Below are positions 24,245 through 32,320 of a stretch of 41,451 bases of DNA, one piece after another. Made by a program: the position numbers and the translations under genes. Positions within the stretch are counted from its first letter, which is position 1, and the number at the start of each line of letters is the position of its first letter. This DNA comes from Companilactobacillus nodensis DSM 19682 = JCM 14932 = NBRC 107160. Its GTDB lineage: Bacteria > Bacillota > Bacilli > Lactobacillales > Lactobacillaceae. The notes beneath the pieces are model-generated. The model was given only the letters and a program-made list of their open reading frames with translations, ran no database searches and was not told where the DNA came from. The stretch covers positions 1 to 41,451 of the forward strand of contig NZ_BAMN01000020.1 of NCBI RefSeq assembly GCF_000615905.1. The letters run 5' to 3'.

Positions 24245-26219
24245 TTACCGTTATACGTTAAGATTAGCTATCGATAAAAGTATTTATGACGATGATAAAA
24301 AAAATGATATGATCGATTTCATAAAAAATGCTCATATCAATGATGTTGCTTTTTTACTCAATCAAGAAGAATTGTCAGATTCACATATCACTCTAGAAAA
24401 GGCTAAGGAGTTGGTTACCGATATCGATGAAATTGCCCAACCGCTCAAAAAAATGGGCGTGACGATCAGTCTCAATCCTTGGACGACTATGAATCATTCT
24501 GATCGTGGTCTTGGTATTCGACCTGAACTCGATATCAAGCCAATGGTCAACTATCAAGGTATCAAGAGTACTTCGATGGCTTGTCCTGGTTATCACGGTT
24601 GGATGGAATACGTCTCTGACATCTATGCAGTTTACGCTGGTATCAAGCCGCATGAATTGTGGATCGAAGATGACTTCAGACATTATAAGAACGCTCCGTT
24701 TGAATTGAGCTGTTTCTGCGATGATCACATGAAGAAGTACAATGCCATTGCTGGTACTGACTTATCACGTGAGGAATTCGTTGGACAGATGCTCAATGGT
24801 GGAGAGAACAAATATCGCGATGCATACTTAGAGGTAGCACGTGATGAAATATTAAAAGCAGCACATATGATCGAACAAAAAGTTCATCAAGTTTCTCCAG
24901 AAACAACGCTAGGTCTCATGAGCTCATGGCCAGAGATCCACGCAATGGAGAATCGTGATTGGCACGCATTACTCGATACTTTGAGTGGCGAGACTACCCC
25001 TGCTGTTTCGAGACCTCATTTACCAGCGTACAACGAGGTCAGTCCACTCAAGTATGCCCGTGATTTTGAAAAATATACGGTTGCGACAAGAGCCTTGGTT
25101 GGGGATAAACATAAGATTTATCCAGAACTGGAAAACTTCTTATATTCTCAATATGCCAAGTCGACTCGCTTCTCACAGTTTCAGTTGGAAACAACTAGTT
25201 CGGTAAGAGCTGATGGCTTGTTGATGAACTTGTTCAGCATGATGGGAATCGGAATCGACAAGACTTATCAATACGATAAGATGTTGGATCAGAGTAAGAA
25301 GTTCGCTGATTACTTATATGAGAATGGTATTTCACTTGAGGACCGAGACGGAATCATTGTTCCGATGACACAGAAGGTTGCTAAGTACAAAGTTACTGAT
25401 GGGACATTACATAGCTTGATGGCCTCACAGACGCAATGGTTGGAGTTGTTATCAGTCTTTGGATTCGCAACGAAGCCAGTTAATTACACTGGTCAGCAGA
25501 TTCAAAATGAGACTGTTGCTTTGACAGGTAACTTCTTGAATACATTGAGTGATAGTCAGATCACTGACTTGATCCAGAACAACTACGTCTTGCTTGATGG
25601 GGATGCTGTGATTGTCCTTGATTCACGCAAGTTACTAAAATTGATCAACGCTGATTCGATCGAAGTAACGCAACCTAGAACTGGTCATCAAGTATATGAA
25701 CAGTTCGACAATGCAACTTTAGCCGGAGTTACCAAGTCACGAATAAGCATGCAGACACACATTGGTGCTTACGTGAATATTCATTACTTAACAGATATGA
25801 CTGCAGATTCAAATGCCTACAATCGTTACGGTGAAAAGCTTGGTCCAGCAACGGTTGCTAATGACAACTTCTACATCATGCCACTGACAGAACATGCCAA
25901 GTATGAGTGGGAAGCCGAATATATTGATTATCGTGAGCGTGACTTGAAGGAACGTGTCAATGTTGCACATTTAGTAGACATGTATAATTGCAAAGCTATT
26001 TTCAATGACCGGAAGATTCTTATCAGCAATTGGTCACTGGATGATGTTGATGGTATTAACTTCAAGCTCGAAAAAAATATAACTAAGCTATCGATCACCT
26101 ATCGTGTTGGTAGTGAGGTTAAGAATCAGATAGTCAATGTAACAAAACAAGATGATATTTATCACGCTGATTTCCCAGTTCCAGGATTAGCCGTGGTGCT
26201 TGTAGAATGCTTGGAATGA
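24228..26219 (+). CDS. Unassigned glycoside hydrolase-like protein of the amino-sugar PTS operon
   Basis: About 663 residues, no signal peptide, so intracellular. The first ~400 residues read like a TIM-barrel glycosidase. ISLNPWTTMNHSDRG, ELWIEDDFRHYKN (near 145) and KIYPELENFLYSQYAKSTRF (near 297) are motifs like those at clan A strand ends, where a Glu/Asp pair acts as acid and nucleophile. The remainder is probably beta-rich. I cannot place it in a known GH family by eye. Its position between PTS IIA and AgaS suggests it splits an imported, perhaps phosphorylated, disaccharide of GlcNAc or GalNAc. Possible starts are 24219, 24225 and 24228; I chose the last because it gives MKKKSNYR, parallel to the IID start. 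Confidence 0.65.
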   Translation: MKKKSNYRYTLRLAIDKSIYDDDKKNDMIDFIKNAHINDVAFLLNQEELSDSHITLEKAKELVTDIDEIAQPLKKMGVTISLNPWTTMNHSDRGLGIRPELDIKPMVNYQGIKSTSMACPGYHGWMEYVSDIYAVYAGIKPHELWIEDDFRHYKNAPFELSCFCDDHMKKYNAIAGTDLSREEFVGQMLNGGENKYRDAYLEVARDEILKAAHMIEQKVHQVSPETTLGLMSSWPEIHAMENRDWHALLDTLSGETTPAVSRPHLPAYNEVSPLKYARDFEKYTVATRALVGDKHKIYPELENFLYSQYAKSTRFSQFQLETTSSVRADGLLMNLFSMMGIGIDKTYQYDKMLDQSKKFADYLYENGISLEDRDGIIVPMTQKVAKYKVTDGTLHSLMASQTQWLELLSVFGFATKPVNYTGQQIQNETVALTGNFLNTLSDSQITDLIQNNYVLLDGDAVIVLDSRKLLKLINADSIEVTQPRTGHQVYEQFDNATLAGVTKSRISMQTHIGAYVNIHYLTDMTADSNAYNRYGEKLGPATVANDNFYIMPLTEHAKYEWEAEYIDYRERDLKERVNVAHLVDMYNCKAIFNDRKILISNWSLDDVDGINFKLEKNITKLSITYRVGSEVKNQIVNVTKQDDIYHADFPVPGLAVVLVECLE

Positions 26220-26247
26220 AAATAGATAGAGAAGGGAACTTATACCA

Positions 26248-27417
26248 TTGTTTAGCAAAACTGATAAAGAACTAGAAGAGATGGGTGCACAAATTACAAC
26301 CCGTGAAATTCAACAACAACCTGATTTGTGGAAAGAGGCTTACGATAACTTCGTAGGTAACCAAGACCAAGTCAATAACTTCTTGGACGAAATAATTTCA
26401 AACTTCCCTGACAAGAAAATTCGTGTGATCTTCACAGGTGCAGGTACATCAGCATATGTGGGAGATACATTAAGACCATATCTAAATAAGGTCGGCGATA
26501 CTTCTCACTTCAATTTTGAAACCATTCCGACAACTGATATTGTTTCTGCACCATTAGATAATCTTAGAGCCGATGATCCAACTATCTTGGTATCATTCGC
26601 TAGAAGTGGTAACTCTCCAGAGAGTGTTGCGACTGTAGAGTTAGCTGAAAAGATCATCAAGAATCTTTACCAAATCACTATCACATGTGCTCCAGAAGGT
26701 CACTTGGCTAAGAAAGCCAAAAATGAAGATGGCAATTTGTTGCTGCTTCAACCAGCTGGTTCAAATGATAAGGGATTTGCCATGACAGGTAGCTTCTCAT
26801 GTATGACACTGACAGCCGCTTTGATCTTCGACCAAAGTGTAGCTGATAAGAAGCCATGGATCGATGCTATCGTTAAGATGGGACAAGAAGTAGTGAGTCG
26901 CGAGAGTGAAATTCAAGCTATTGCTGATCTTGACTACGACCGTATTGCTTATCTTGGAACAGGTTCATTATCTGGTTTGACTCGTGAAGCTCAACTGAAG
27001 GTTCTCGAATTAACTGCCGGACAATTAACAACTATCTTTGATTCTTCAATGGGATTCCGTCATGGTCCTAAGTCATATGTTAATGGCAAGACTGTCGTCT
27101 TTGACTTCTTAAGCAATGACAAATATAGTCGTCAATATGATGTTGATATCCTTGAAGAAATCAAGGGAGATGAGATCTGCAAAAAGGTTATTGGCGTTGG
27201 TACTTCCGCAGACAATAACTTCTCAGGTGACAACTTCTTAATTCAAGCAGGACTCCCTGACTTGCCTGAACTATATCAAGCTTTGCCTGATGTTATGTTT
27301 GCTCAAACATTTGCCCTACTAAGCTCGATCAAAGTAGGCAACACACCAGATACACCTTCAGCTAGCGGGACTGTTAACCGTGTCGTAAAAGGTGTAACTA
27401 TTCACGATTATGAATAA
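26248..27417 (+). CDS. agaS: AgaS-type SIS-domain sugar-phosphate isomerase/deaminase
   Basis: 389 residues with two SIS domains. The first has RVIFTGAGTSAYVGDTL and LVSFARSGNSPESVAT; the second has AYLGTGSLSGLTREAQLKVLELTAG and FRHGPKS. AgaS-type enzymes deaminate and isomerise galactosamine-6-phosphate to tagatose-6-phosphate, and some act on glucosamine-6-phosphate. With NagA next door it completes the route from N-acetylamino-sugar phosphate to ketose phosphate. The start is an unusual TTG (26248) with AAGGGA 10 bases upstream; the N-terminus MFSKTDKELEEMGAQITTREI fits the family. A lesser TTG efficiency may lower expression relative to the PTS. Confidence 0.88.
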   Translation: MFSKTDKELEEMGAQITTREIQQQPDLWKEAYDNFVGNQDQVNNFLDEIISNFPDKKIRVIFTGAGTSAYVGDTLRPYLNKVGDTSHFNFETIPTTDIVSAPLDNLRADDPTILVSFARSGNSPESVATVELAEKIIKNLYQITITCAPEGHLAKKAKNEDGNLLLLQPAGSNDKGFAMTGSFSCMTLTAALIFDQSVADKKPWIDAIVKMGQEVVSRESEIQAIADLDYDRIAYLGTGSLSGLTREAQLKVLELTAGQLTTIFDSSMGFRHGPKSYVNGKTVVFDFLSNDKYSRQYDVDILEEIKGDEICKKVIGVGTSADNNFSGDNFLIQAGLPDLPELYQALPDVMFAQTFALLSSIKVGNTPDTPSASGTVNRVVKGVTIHDYE

Positions 27418-27433
27418 TTACATTGTCAACATT

Positions 27434-27466
27434 GCATCTTCCCTTTAATTGAGGGAAGATGTTTTT
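27434..27466 (+). terminator. Terminator of the PTS/agaS operon
   Basis: GCATCTTCCCT (27434-27444) pairs with AGGGAAGATG (27452-27461), followed by T5. Confidence 0.88.
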
Positions 27467-27485
27467 GTTAGTAATGGTTATTTTA

Positions 27486-27517
27486 TTGTGGTATAGACCA
27501 CTAAAAACTGGTATAAT
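27486..27517 (+). promoter_or_regulatory. nagA promoter overlapped by a GntR/NagR-type operator
   Basis: GTGGTATAGACCAC (27488-27501) has perfect 5-base arms and is very close to the optimal NagR site pattern. A -10 TATAAT lies at 27512-27517, so the operator covers the -35 region. A regulator bound here would block nagA transcription. Confidence 0.7.
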
Positions 27518-27565
27518 GAATCATGCAAACAGAACTTGTTTTGATATACTTTTGGAGGATTGAAA

Positions 27566-28720
27566 ATGACATATTATATTCATGCTAAGAAATTCTTTTT
27601 ACAAAACACTACTGAAAACGGTGGCTATCTAGAAGTTACTGATGGTAAGTTTGGAGACTTCTTCACTGAAGACAATAAGCCAGAAGGCAAGATTGTTGAT
27701 TATTCTGACAAGTACATCGCACCTGGATTAGTTGATACACACATCCATGGTCTCGTTGGCGATGATGTTATGAATAACAGTTGGAAAGAACTAAACGAAA
27801 TGTCAGAAGGCCTACTAAAGGCTGGTGTTACTTCATGGCTACCAACAACACTTACAGCTTCACACGACCAATTGAACGAAATCTGTAAGACAATTGGTGA
27901 TCACAAGGGTGAAGGTACTGGTGCTAAGATTCAAGGTATCCACTTTGAAGGACCTTTCTACACAGAGAAGCACAAGGGTGCCCAAAATCCTAAGTACTTC
28001 AGAGATCCTAGTGTTGAAGAATTTACAGAATGGCAAGAATCAGCTAAGGGTATGATCAAGAAGATTTCTATCGCCCCAGAACGTAAAGGTTCAGTTGAAT
28101 TCACAAAGGCTGTTGCTGCCACAGGTGTTACTGTTGCTCTAGGTCACAGTGATGCTACATTCGAGCAAGCTAAGGCTTGTGTTGAAGCTGGTGCTACAGG
28201 CTTTACACACACATACAATGGTATGAGTGGTTTGAGTCACCGTGCCCCTGGTATGGTTGGTGCTGCTATGTCAATGAATCTTGTTGATGATGAGTTGATC
28301 TGTGATGGACACCACGTTAGCCCATATGCTGCAAGAATCTTAGTTGATAAGAAGACTCCAGAACACGTTGCACTTATCACTGACTGTATGAGTGCCGGAC
28401 TAATGCCAGATGGTGATTATGTCTTGGGTGAATTCCCTGTTACTGTTGGTGACGGACAAGTTAGACTACAACAAGAACCACATAGTTTGGCTGGTAGTAT
28501 CTTGTTATTGAAGGATGCTATTAAGAACGTTGTTGACTGGGAAGTTGCTACAGAAGAAGATGCTATCACAATGGGTAGTTACGTACCTGCTAAGAGTACA
28601 CACATCGATGATGCTTGTGGTGCTATCTTGCCAGGACGTGACGCTGACTTCATCGTCTTGAACTCTGATATGAGCTTAGACCAAACATACCTTGATGGTG
28701 AATCACGTTACCAAGCTTAA
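27566..28720 (+). CDS. nagA: N-acetylglucosamine-6-phosphate deacetylase
   Basis: A ~384-residue amidohydrolase-fold enzyme that removes acetate from GlcNAc-6-P or GalNAc-6-P. Metal and substrate motifs: DTHIHG near residue 59, HFEGPF, GHSDATFEQA, THTYNGMSGLSHRAPGMVGAA, CDGHHVSP and the catalytic aspartate in LITDCMSAG. ATG 27566 sits 6 bases after TTGGAGGA. It has its own NagR-type operator and terminator, so it is a single-gene unit of the regulon. Product would go to AgaS encoded just upstream. Confidence 0.95.
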   Translation: MTYYIHAKKFFLQNTTENGGYLEVTDGKFGDFFTEDNKPEGKIVDYSDKYIAPGLVDTHIHGLVGDDVMNNSWKELNEMSEGLLKAGVTSWLPTTLTASHDQLNEICKTIGDHKGEGTGAKIQGIHFEGPFYTEKHKGAQNPKYFRDPSVEEFTEWQESAKGMIKKISIAPERKGSVEFTKAVAATGVTVALGHSDATFEQAKACVEAGATGFTHTYNGMSGLSHRAPGMVGAAMSMNLVDDELICDGHHVSPYAARILVDKKTPEHVALITDCMSAGLMPDGDYVLGEFPVTVGDGQVRLQQEPHSLAGSILLLKDAIKNVVDWEVATEEDAITMGSYVPAKSTHIDDACGAILPGRDADFIVLNSDMSLDQTYLDGESRYQA

Positions 28721-28739
28721 TTTAATAAAAGAGAATAAG

Positions 28740-28772
28740 AATCCTTCAATTCAGCTATTGAGGGATTTTTTA
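28740..28772 (+). terminator. nagA terminator
   Basis: AATCCTTCAAT (28740-28750) pairs with ATTGAGGGATT (28757-28767), one G-U, followed by T. Confidence 0.85.
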
Positions 28773-28839
28773 TATCATGATAATATAGTGAAATTGCAAC
28801 GAAGTAGTTCTATAATTTCCCTTGGAGGATTTGTATATA

Positions 28840-29589
28840 ATGTCAAAGAAAGTACTTGCTCATAGAGGAATACCAACCTTAGCACCTGAGAATACTATGG
28901 CTGGTTTTAATACAGTTATTGACTGTGGCATCGACTGGATCGAAACTGATCTGAGTATCACAAAAGACGAAAAAGTCTTCGTGATCCACGATGACAAATT
29001 AGATAGAACTACTAATGAGAAGGGTTCAATTGAAACTTTGGACAGCTCATTAGTTGAACAAGCCGATGCAGGATCATGGTTTGCTGAGAAATATCGCGGT
29101 GAAAAGATCCCTACGTTGGGTCAACTGATCGATTTCTTAAATATCCATAAGCTGAATGCCAATATTGAACTTAAAGGTGTTGTTGGGGATGACGCTAACC
29201 ACTTGGCAAATAGCTTAGTAGCTCAATTTGCGGAAGCAACTGATAGATTGGACCCAGATGTACAATTGATTATTTCGAGTTTCAATCCCATCATGTTGAT
29301 GAAGATGCACGAGTTGAGACCAAATCTTGACTATGCCGTGTTGTTCGACGTCTTCGGAATGGGTGAAGACTGGAACTTGTACATGCAAGCTTGTCACGCC
29401 AAGTATATCCATCCGGACAGTCGTGGTTTAACTGAGGCTAAGGTTAAGAAAATGAAGGACTATGGCTATCAAATCAACGTTTGGACGGTAGATGATATTA
29501 ATCGAGCTCAGGAGTTGTTTTCTTGGGGCGTAGATGGTATATTTACTAACGTTGCAGATCGTATGCAGTTTTTGGTTAAAAACAAGTAA
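28840..29589 (+). CDS. Glycerophosphodiester phosphodiesterase
   Basis: 249 residues, a GDPD/PI-PLC-like TIM barrel. The catalytic signatures are HRGIPTLAPENTMAGF (His-Arg near residue 8) and IETDLSITKDEKVFVIHDDKLDRTTN, with Glu-x-Asp and the second histidine. It hydrolyses glycerophosphodiesters to glycerol-3-phosphate. There is no signal peptide, so it acts in the cytosol like UgpQ. ATG 28840 lies 10 bases after TTGGAGGA. A link to the amino-sugar genes is by position only; a terminator separates them. Confidence 0.92.
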   Translation: MSKKVLAHRGIPTLAPENTMAGFNTVIDCGIDWIETDLSITKDEKVFVIHDDKLDRTTNEKGSIETLDSSLVEQADAGSWFAEKYRGEKIPTLGQLIDFLNIHKLNANIELKGVVGDDANHLANSLVAQFAEATDRLDPDVQLIISSFNPIMLMKMHELRPNLDYAVLFDVFGMGEDWNLYMQACHAKYIHPDSRGLTEAKVKKMKDYGYQINVWTVDDINRAQELFSWGVDGIFTNVADRMQFLVKNK

Positions 29590-29613
29590 ATTAATAATCT
29601 TATATAAATAGCA

Positions 29614-29654
29614 AAAGTAGCACGCTGAAGTCACATTCAGCGGGCTACTTTTTG
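29614..29654 (+). terminator. Terminator of the glycerophosphodiesterase gene
   Basis: AAGTAGC-A-CGCTGAA pairs with TTCAGCG-G-GCTACTT across 29615-29650, then T5. Confidence 0.88.
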
Positions 29655-29705
29655 TTTACAAAGAATTTTAAAAGTATTTTTGTAGCAAATAAATTAAAGT
29701 AAAGA

Positions 29706-31672
29706 ATGAGGAATATGACTTTCATGAGGAGAGTATTATATGCCCTAGTAATGATAGCGGTGTTCGTTGTTATGGGGGGAATGTTAAAGAATAATATCCA
29801 AACTGTTGATGCAGCAACACAGTATTCTAATTTGGATGTTAAACCAAAAGAAGAACCATCTGAAGATGTTAAAAAGTTCCTAGGTATCTGGCTAAATAGA
29901 GGTTATACGGTTCAACCGCCAGCCACAACTTATACAGTTGTTGGGCATTCGATCCATCTGAATACCCACTCTGGACGTTCCACGCTGGGAATAGCCACAT
30001 CGCCGTTTGCGGCTCCACGATATCAATGGTACAAGTCAACGGATAAAGGTAGGAGTTGGACTGAGATCTCTCGTAATGAGGGTGGTAATGAAGAAGACCT
30101 GCGTGTTACCTCCAATGAACCGGGTTCAATCTATTATCAACAAAGAGTTAACTGGCGTCAGGCAGGTGGATTGGGTTTTTCTATCGCTGAAATTTGGTCG
30201 CAAGTAGCGGGAATTCATTATTCTGCCAAAGATAAAAATGCTGAAAAAATTGAAGTCTCAGTTCAGGATGATTATCTCTACAATAATCCGAGTGAGATTG
30301 CACTGAACTCGACGGTCGCAACTGCCAAGGTTAATCCTGAAGACTATACCGAGGACTTGGTTTGGTCTGTCGACAATCATCAGTTGGCTTACATAAACCC
30401 TGAAACTGGTGAGTTAAATGCCAATAGTCGTGGGGCATCTGGAATCGTAAGAGTTACTGGTACGATCAAGAATGTAGATGGGACTTCTGTTTCTGATAGT
30501 GTTGATGTGCAAATTGGTGGTGGACTTGAGGACAAGAAAGTTAAGTCTGGTGAGTCTGCCATGTTCGCAATGCAGGGGCATATTGGTCAGTTAGGTGATA
30601 AGGATAATGATTTTACCGTTAGATGGTATCGTCAACCTGCTGGTACTCAGAAGCGTGAGTTAGTTGCTTCAAATACTAAGGAACTGTCTTACGTGATTGA
30701 AGAGGCAAGGGTCAGACTTGATAATGATTTGTATTGGGCCGAGATCAGTATGAGGTTCAGCAGGGATGTGTATGAGTACGTTACTAATAAAGCTCGATTA
30801 AATGTTCTACCAGCGACAAGCCGGATATTACACTGAATAATACGGTACAGAATGAAACCTTTAATCACAATAATACTGATGATTTGATCGATGATATTGC
30901 CAACGGAGATATTGTTTCATATCGTGATGAGATAACAATAAGTCCAGATAGTGGTCCACTGAGAAAGGGTACCTATGTCTTGCCGATATACGGTGATACT
31001 GAAATTGATAGTGTCAAGATCAATGATGAGGAGATAGATCCAAGTAGATATCAAGTTATCAATTATTTTGGTGGAACGTCACCGATCTTGCAGATTGACC
31101 AGATACGCCGGGAATCAGGAGAGACATTTGTAATCGAAGTTCGCACTAGAGTCGATGGTGTGTATATGAATGAACAGATGGTAGCCCATCCCTATATTTA
31201 TTCTGGTGAAGAGGACAATGCTTATCGGTTCCGTGGTAAGGATAAGGTGATGAATTACGTAACTAACGTGCTTCAAAAGGATGTGCGAGATATTAGTTAT
31301 GGAGCAGTTAATGCGTATACTACTGATAAAATAATTTCACGAACAGATGATACTAACCAACCAAATGATGTAGTTACGGTTGATGATCAAAGGCGAACTA
31401 AGGAACCGATCAAAGTATTCTTAACTCAAGAAGGTGAATTTACCAACGATGATGGTGGTTCTTTGCCAGGGTGTCTGAGATTGTATGATCAGGGTAAGTT
31501 CGTGGAAATAGTCGGTAAAAAAGTAAAAGTTACTGAGAGCCAAAAAGACCAGCCGTTGAATTCAATCGGCTGGGATAAGGAAAATGGATTGTTGTTGCAC
31601 ATTCATGACGCTGCCGTAGCGCCAGGACAATATAGTACAACTTTGAATTGGTCGTTTGAGAATAGTATTTAA
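29706..31672 (+). pseudogene. Secreted surface protein with Ig-like region, frameshifted
   Basis: The first frame (29706-30836) has a signal peptide (MRRVLYALVMIAVFVVMGGML..., cut near DAATQ). It also has a bacterial Ig-like (Big_2-type) stretch (KVNPEDYTEDLVWSVDNHQLAYINPETGELNANSRG) near residue 215. The frame then breaks at AA (30818-30819): one added A gives ...LPATKPDITLNNTVQNET... and continues to 31672, total about 655 residues. The last residues (APGQYSTTLNWSFENS) resemble the ends of WxL-type wall-binding domains, but I see no LPXTG motif. Of the ATG codons, 29715 and 29724 lie closer to GAGG and may be the true start. The break may be a sequence error. Confidence 0.65.
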
Positions 31673-31680
31673 TCACAACA

Positions 31681-31721
31681 AAAACCCGCTTACTACATCA
31701 TTGACGTAGTAGGCGGGTTTT
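31681..31721. terminator. Bidirectional terminator between the surface protein and the small minus-strand gene
   Basis: AAAACCCGCTTACTAC (31681-31696) pairs with GTAGTAGGCGGGTTTT (31706-31721). The plus strand ends in TTTT and the minus strand in five T, so it can serve both sides. Confidence 0.85.
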
Positions 31722-31736
31722 ATTTGTAAGCAAACA

Positions 31737-31838
31737 CTATTGCTTACGAAGTGTGTGTTTAATTCCTAAATAGGTCAAGCCTATTGTAATTATCATCAAG
31801 AAGAGACTTAAAATTATCAGGGAGACGTTATATAACAT
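31737..31838 (-). CDS. 33-residue membrane peptide, unannotated-type small gene
   Basis: Reads MLYNVSLIILSLFLMIITIG, then LTYLGIKHTLRKQ: one membrane helix and a basic tail. The minus strand has AGGTGAT about 5 bases before the ATG and the strong terminator 31681-31721 immediately downstream, supporting a real gene. The size and shape recall type I toxins and holin-like toxins of Firmicutes, but there is no clear family match. Hairpins and a probable RNA lie just upstream on the same strand. Confidence 0.55.
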   Translation of the reverse strand: MLYNVSLIILSLFLMIITIGLTYLGIKHTLRKQ

Positions 31839-31940
31839 TGTTATCACCTATTTCGGAGTTTTTAACGAAATTGTGTATCTCGGGAGGGTTTTATTTAATG
31901 ATTAGGCTGGCAATCAAATGACTACAGCTTTTATGCGAAA

Positions 31941-31995
31941 GATTCGTCTTTTCAATCGATCCGCCAGCTCTACGGATGACTGAAAAGAACGAATC
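31941..31995. repeat. Long imperfect hairpin upstream of the 33-residue gene
   Basis: GATTCGTCTTTTCA (31941-31954) pairs with TGAAAAGAACGAATC (31981-31995) with one bulge. It continues inward through ATCGATCCG / CGGATGAC. There is no T run on either side, so it is not a simple terminator. It may be the 5' leader structure of the small gene mRNA. Confidence 0.6.
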
Positions 31996-32051
31996 CTTAA
32001 ATTGTATGGTATTAATTCTTATTCATCCCCGTACATATATATTTAAATTTC

Positions 32052-32230
32052 AAAAACAAGGAGGGTAGCCCCCTTGTTTCATCCCATTCATTGAGGTGCT
32101 TCGGTACACCATCCACGACTGCGGCCTTTTTAAACCGGTGAGGAAGTGGAAGGTGCAAACCCAGTCTTTATTTTATAAAAGAAATGAGTTTTCGAAAATC
32201 AGATATGTTTAAACATATTTGATTTTCTTA
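32052..32230 (-). ncRNA. Candidate small RNA of about 180 nt, minus strand
   Basis: A strong promoter on the minus strand (32237-32264) starts transcription near 32230. The first bases form a near-perfect palindrome of about 34 bases (32194-32227; arms GAAAATCA...TGATTTTC). A GC-rich middle (about 32092-32165) holds GGTGCTTCGG type stem-loops and a TCCAC/GTGGA stem. It ends at a rho-independent terminator (AAACAAGG.GG / CC.CCTTGTTT, 32054-32079, then five T on the minus strand). No open frame of useful length with a ribosome-binding site exists, so a non-coding RNA is the best reading. I do not recognise a known family (not 6S, SRP, tmRNA or T-box by eye). Confidence 0.6.
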
Positions 32231-32236
32231 ATTCAA

Positions 32237-32264
32237 ATTATAGCAGGGTAGATGGGTAATGCAA
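32237..32264 (-). promoter_or_regulatory. Promoter of the candidate small RNA
   Basis: On the minus strand TTGCAT (32264-32259), 16 bases, TATAAT (32242-32237). The perfect -10 and near-consensus -35 make this one of the best promoters in the window. Confidence 0.7.
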
Positions 32265-32294
32265 ATAAAAAAGCCGCCCAGATGTGGGTGGCTT
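32265..32294 (-). terminator. Minus-strand terminator for transcripts from the zinc-ribbon gene
   Basis: On the minus strand AAGCCACCC pairs with GGGCGGCTT (32286-32294 / 32271-32279), followed by a T-rich stretch. It ends transcription coming through the repeat copy 2 from the gene at 32730-34100. Confidence 0.8.
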
Positions 32295-32320
32295 GGTGTT
32301 TGTACTCAATGTATATTTTG

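Noticed and set aside
24393-24728. Minus-strand open frame inside the glycosidase gene
   Set aside because: Antisense shadow; the plus-strand frame carries consistent protein motifs across the same region.
19860-29654. Mobile element carrying the amino-sugar regulon
   Set aside because: Flanking repeats exist, but there is no transposase, integrase or target duplication, and codon use resembles the neighbours.
32090-32170. Riboswitch or known RNA (6S, SRP, T-box) in the GC-rich middle of the small RNA
   Set aside because: I looked for T-box, SRP GNAR-loop and 6S-like features and found none; no downstream gene in reading position would be controlled.
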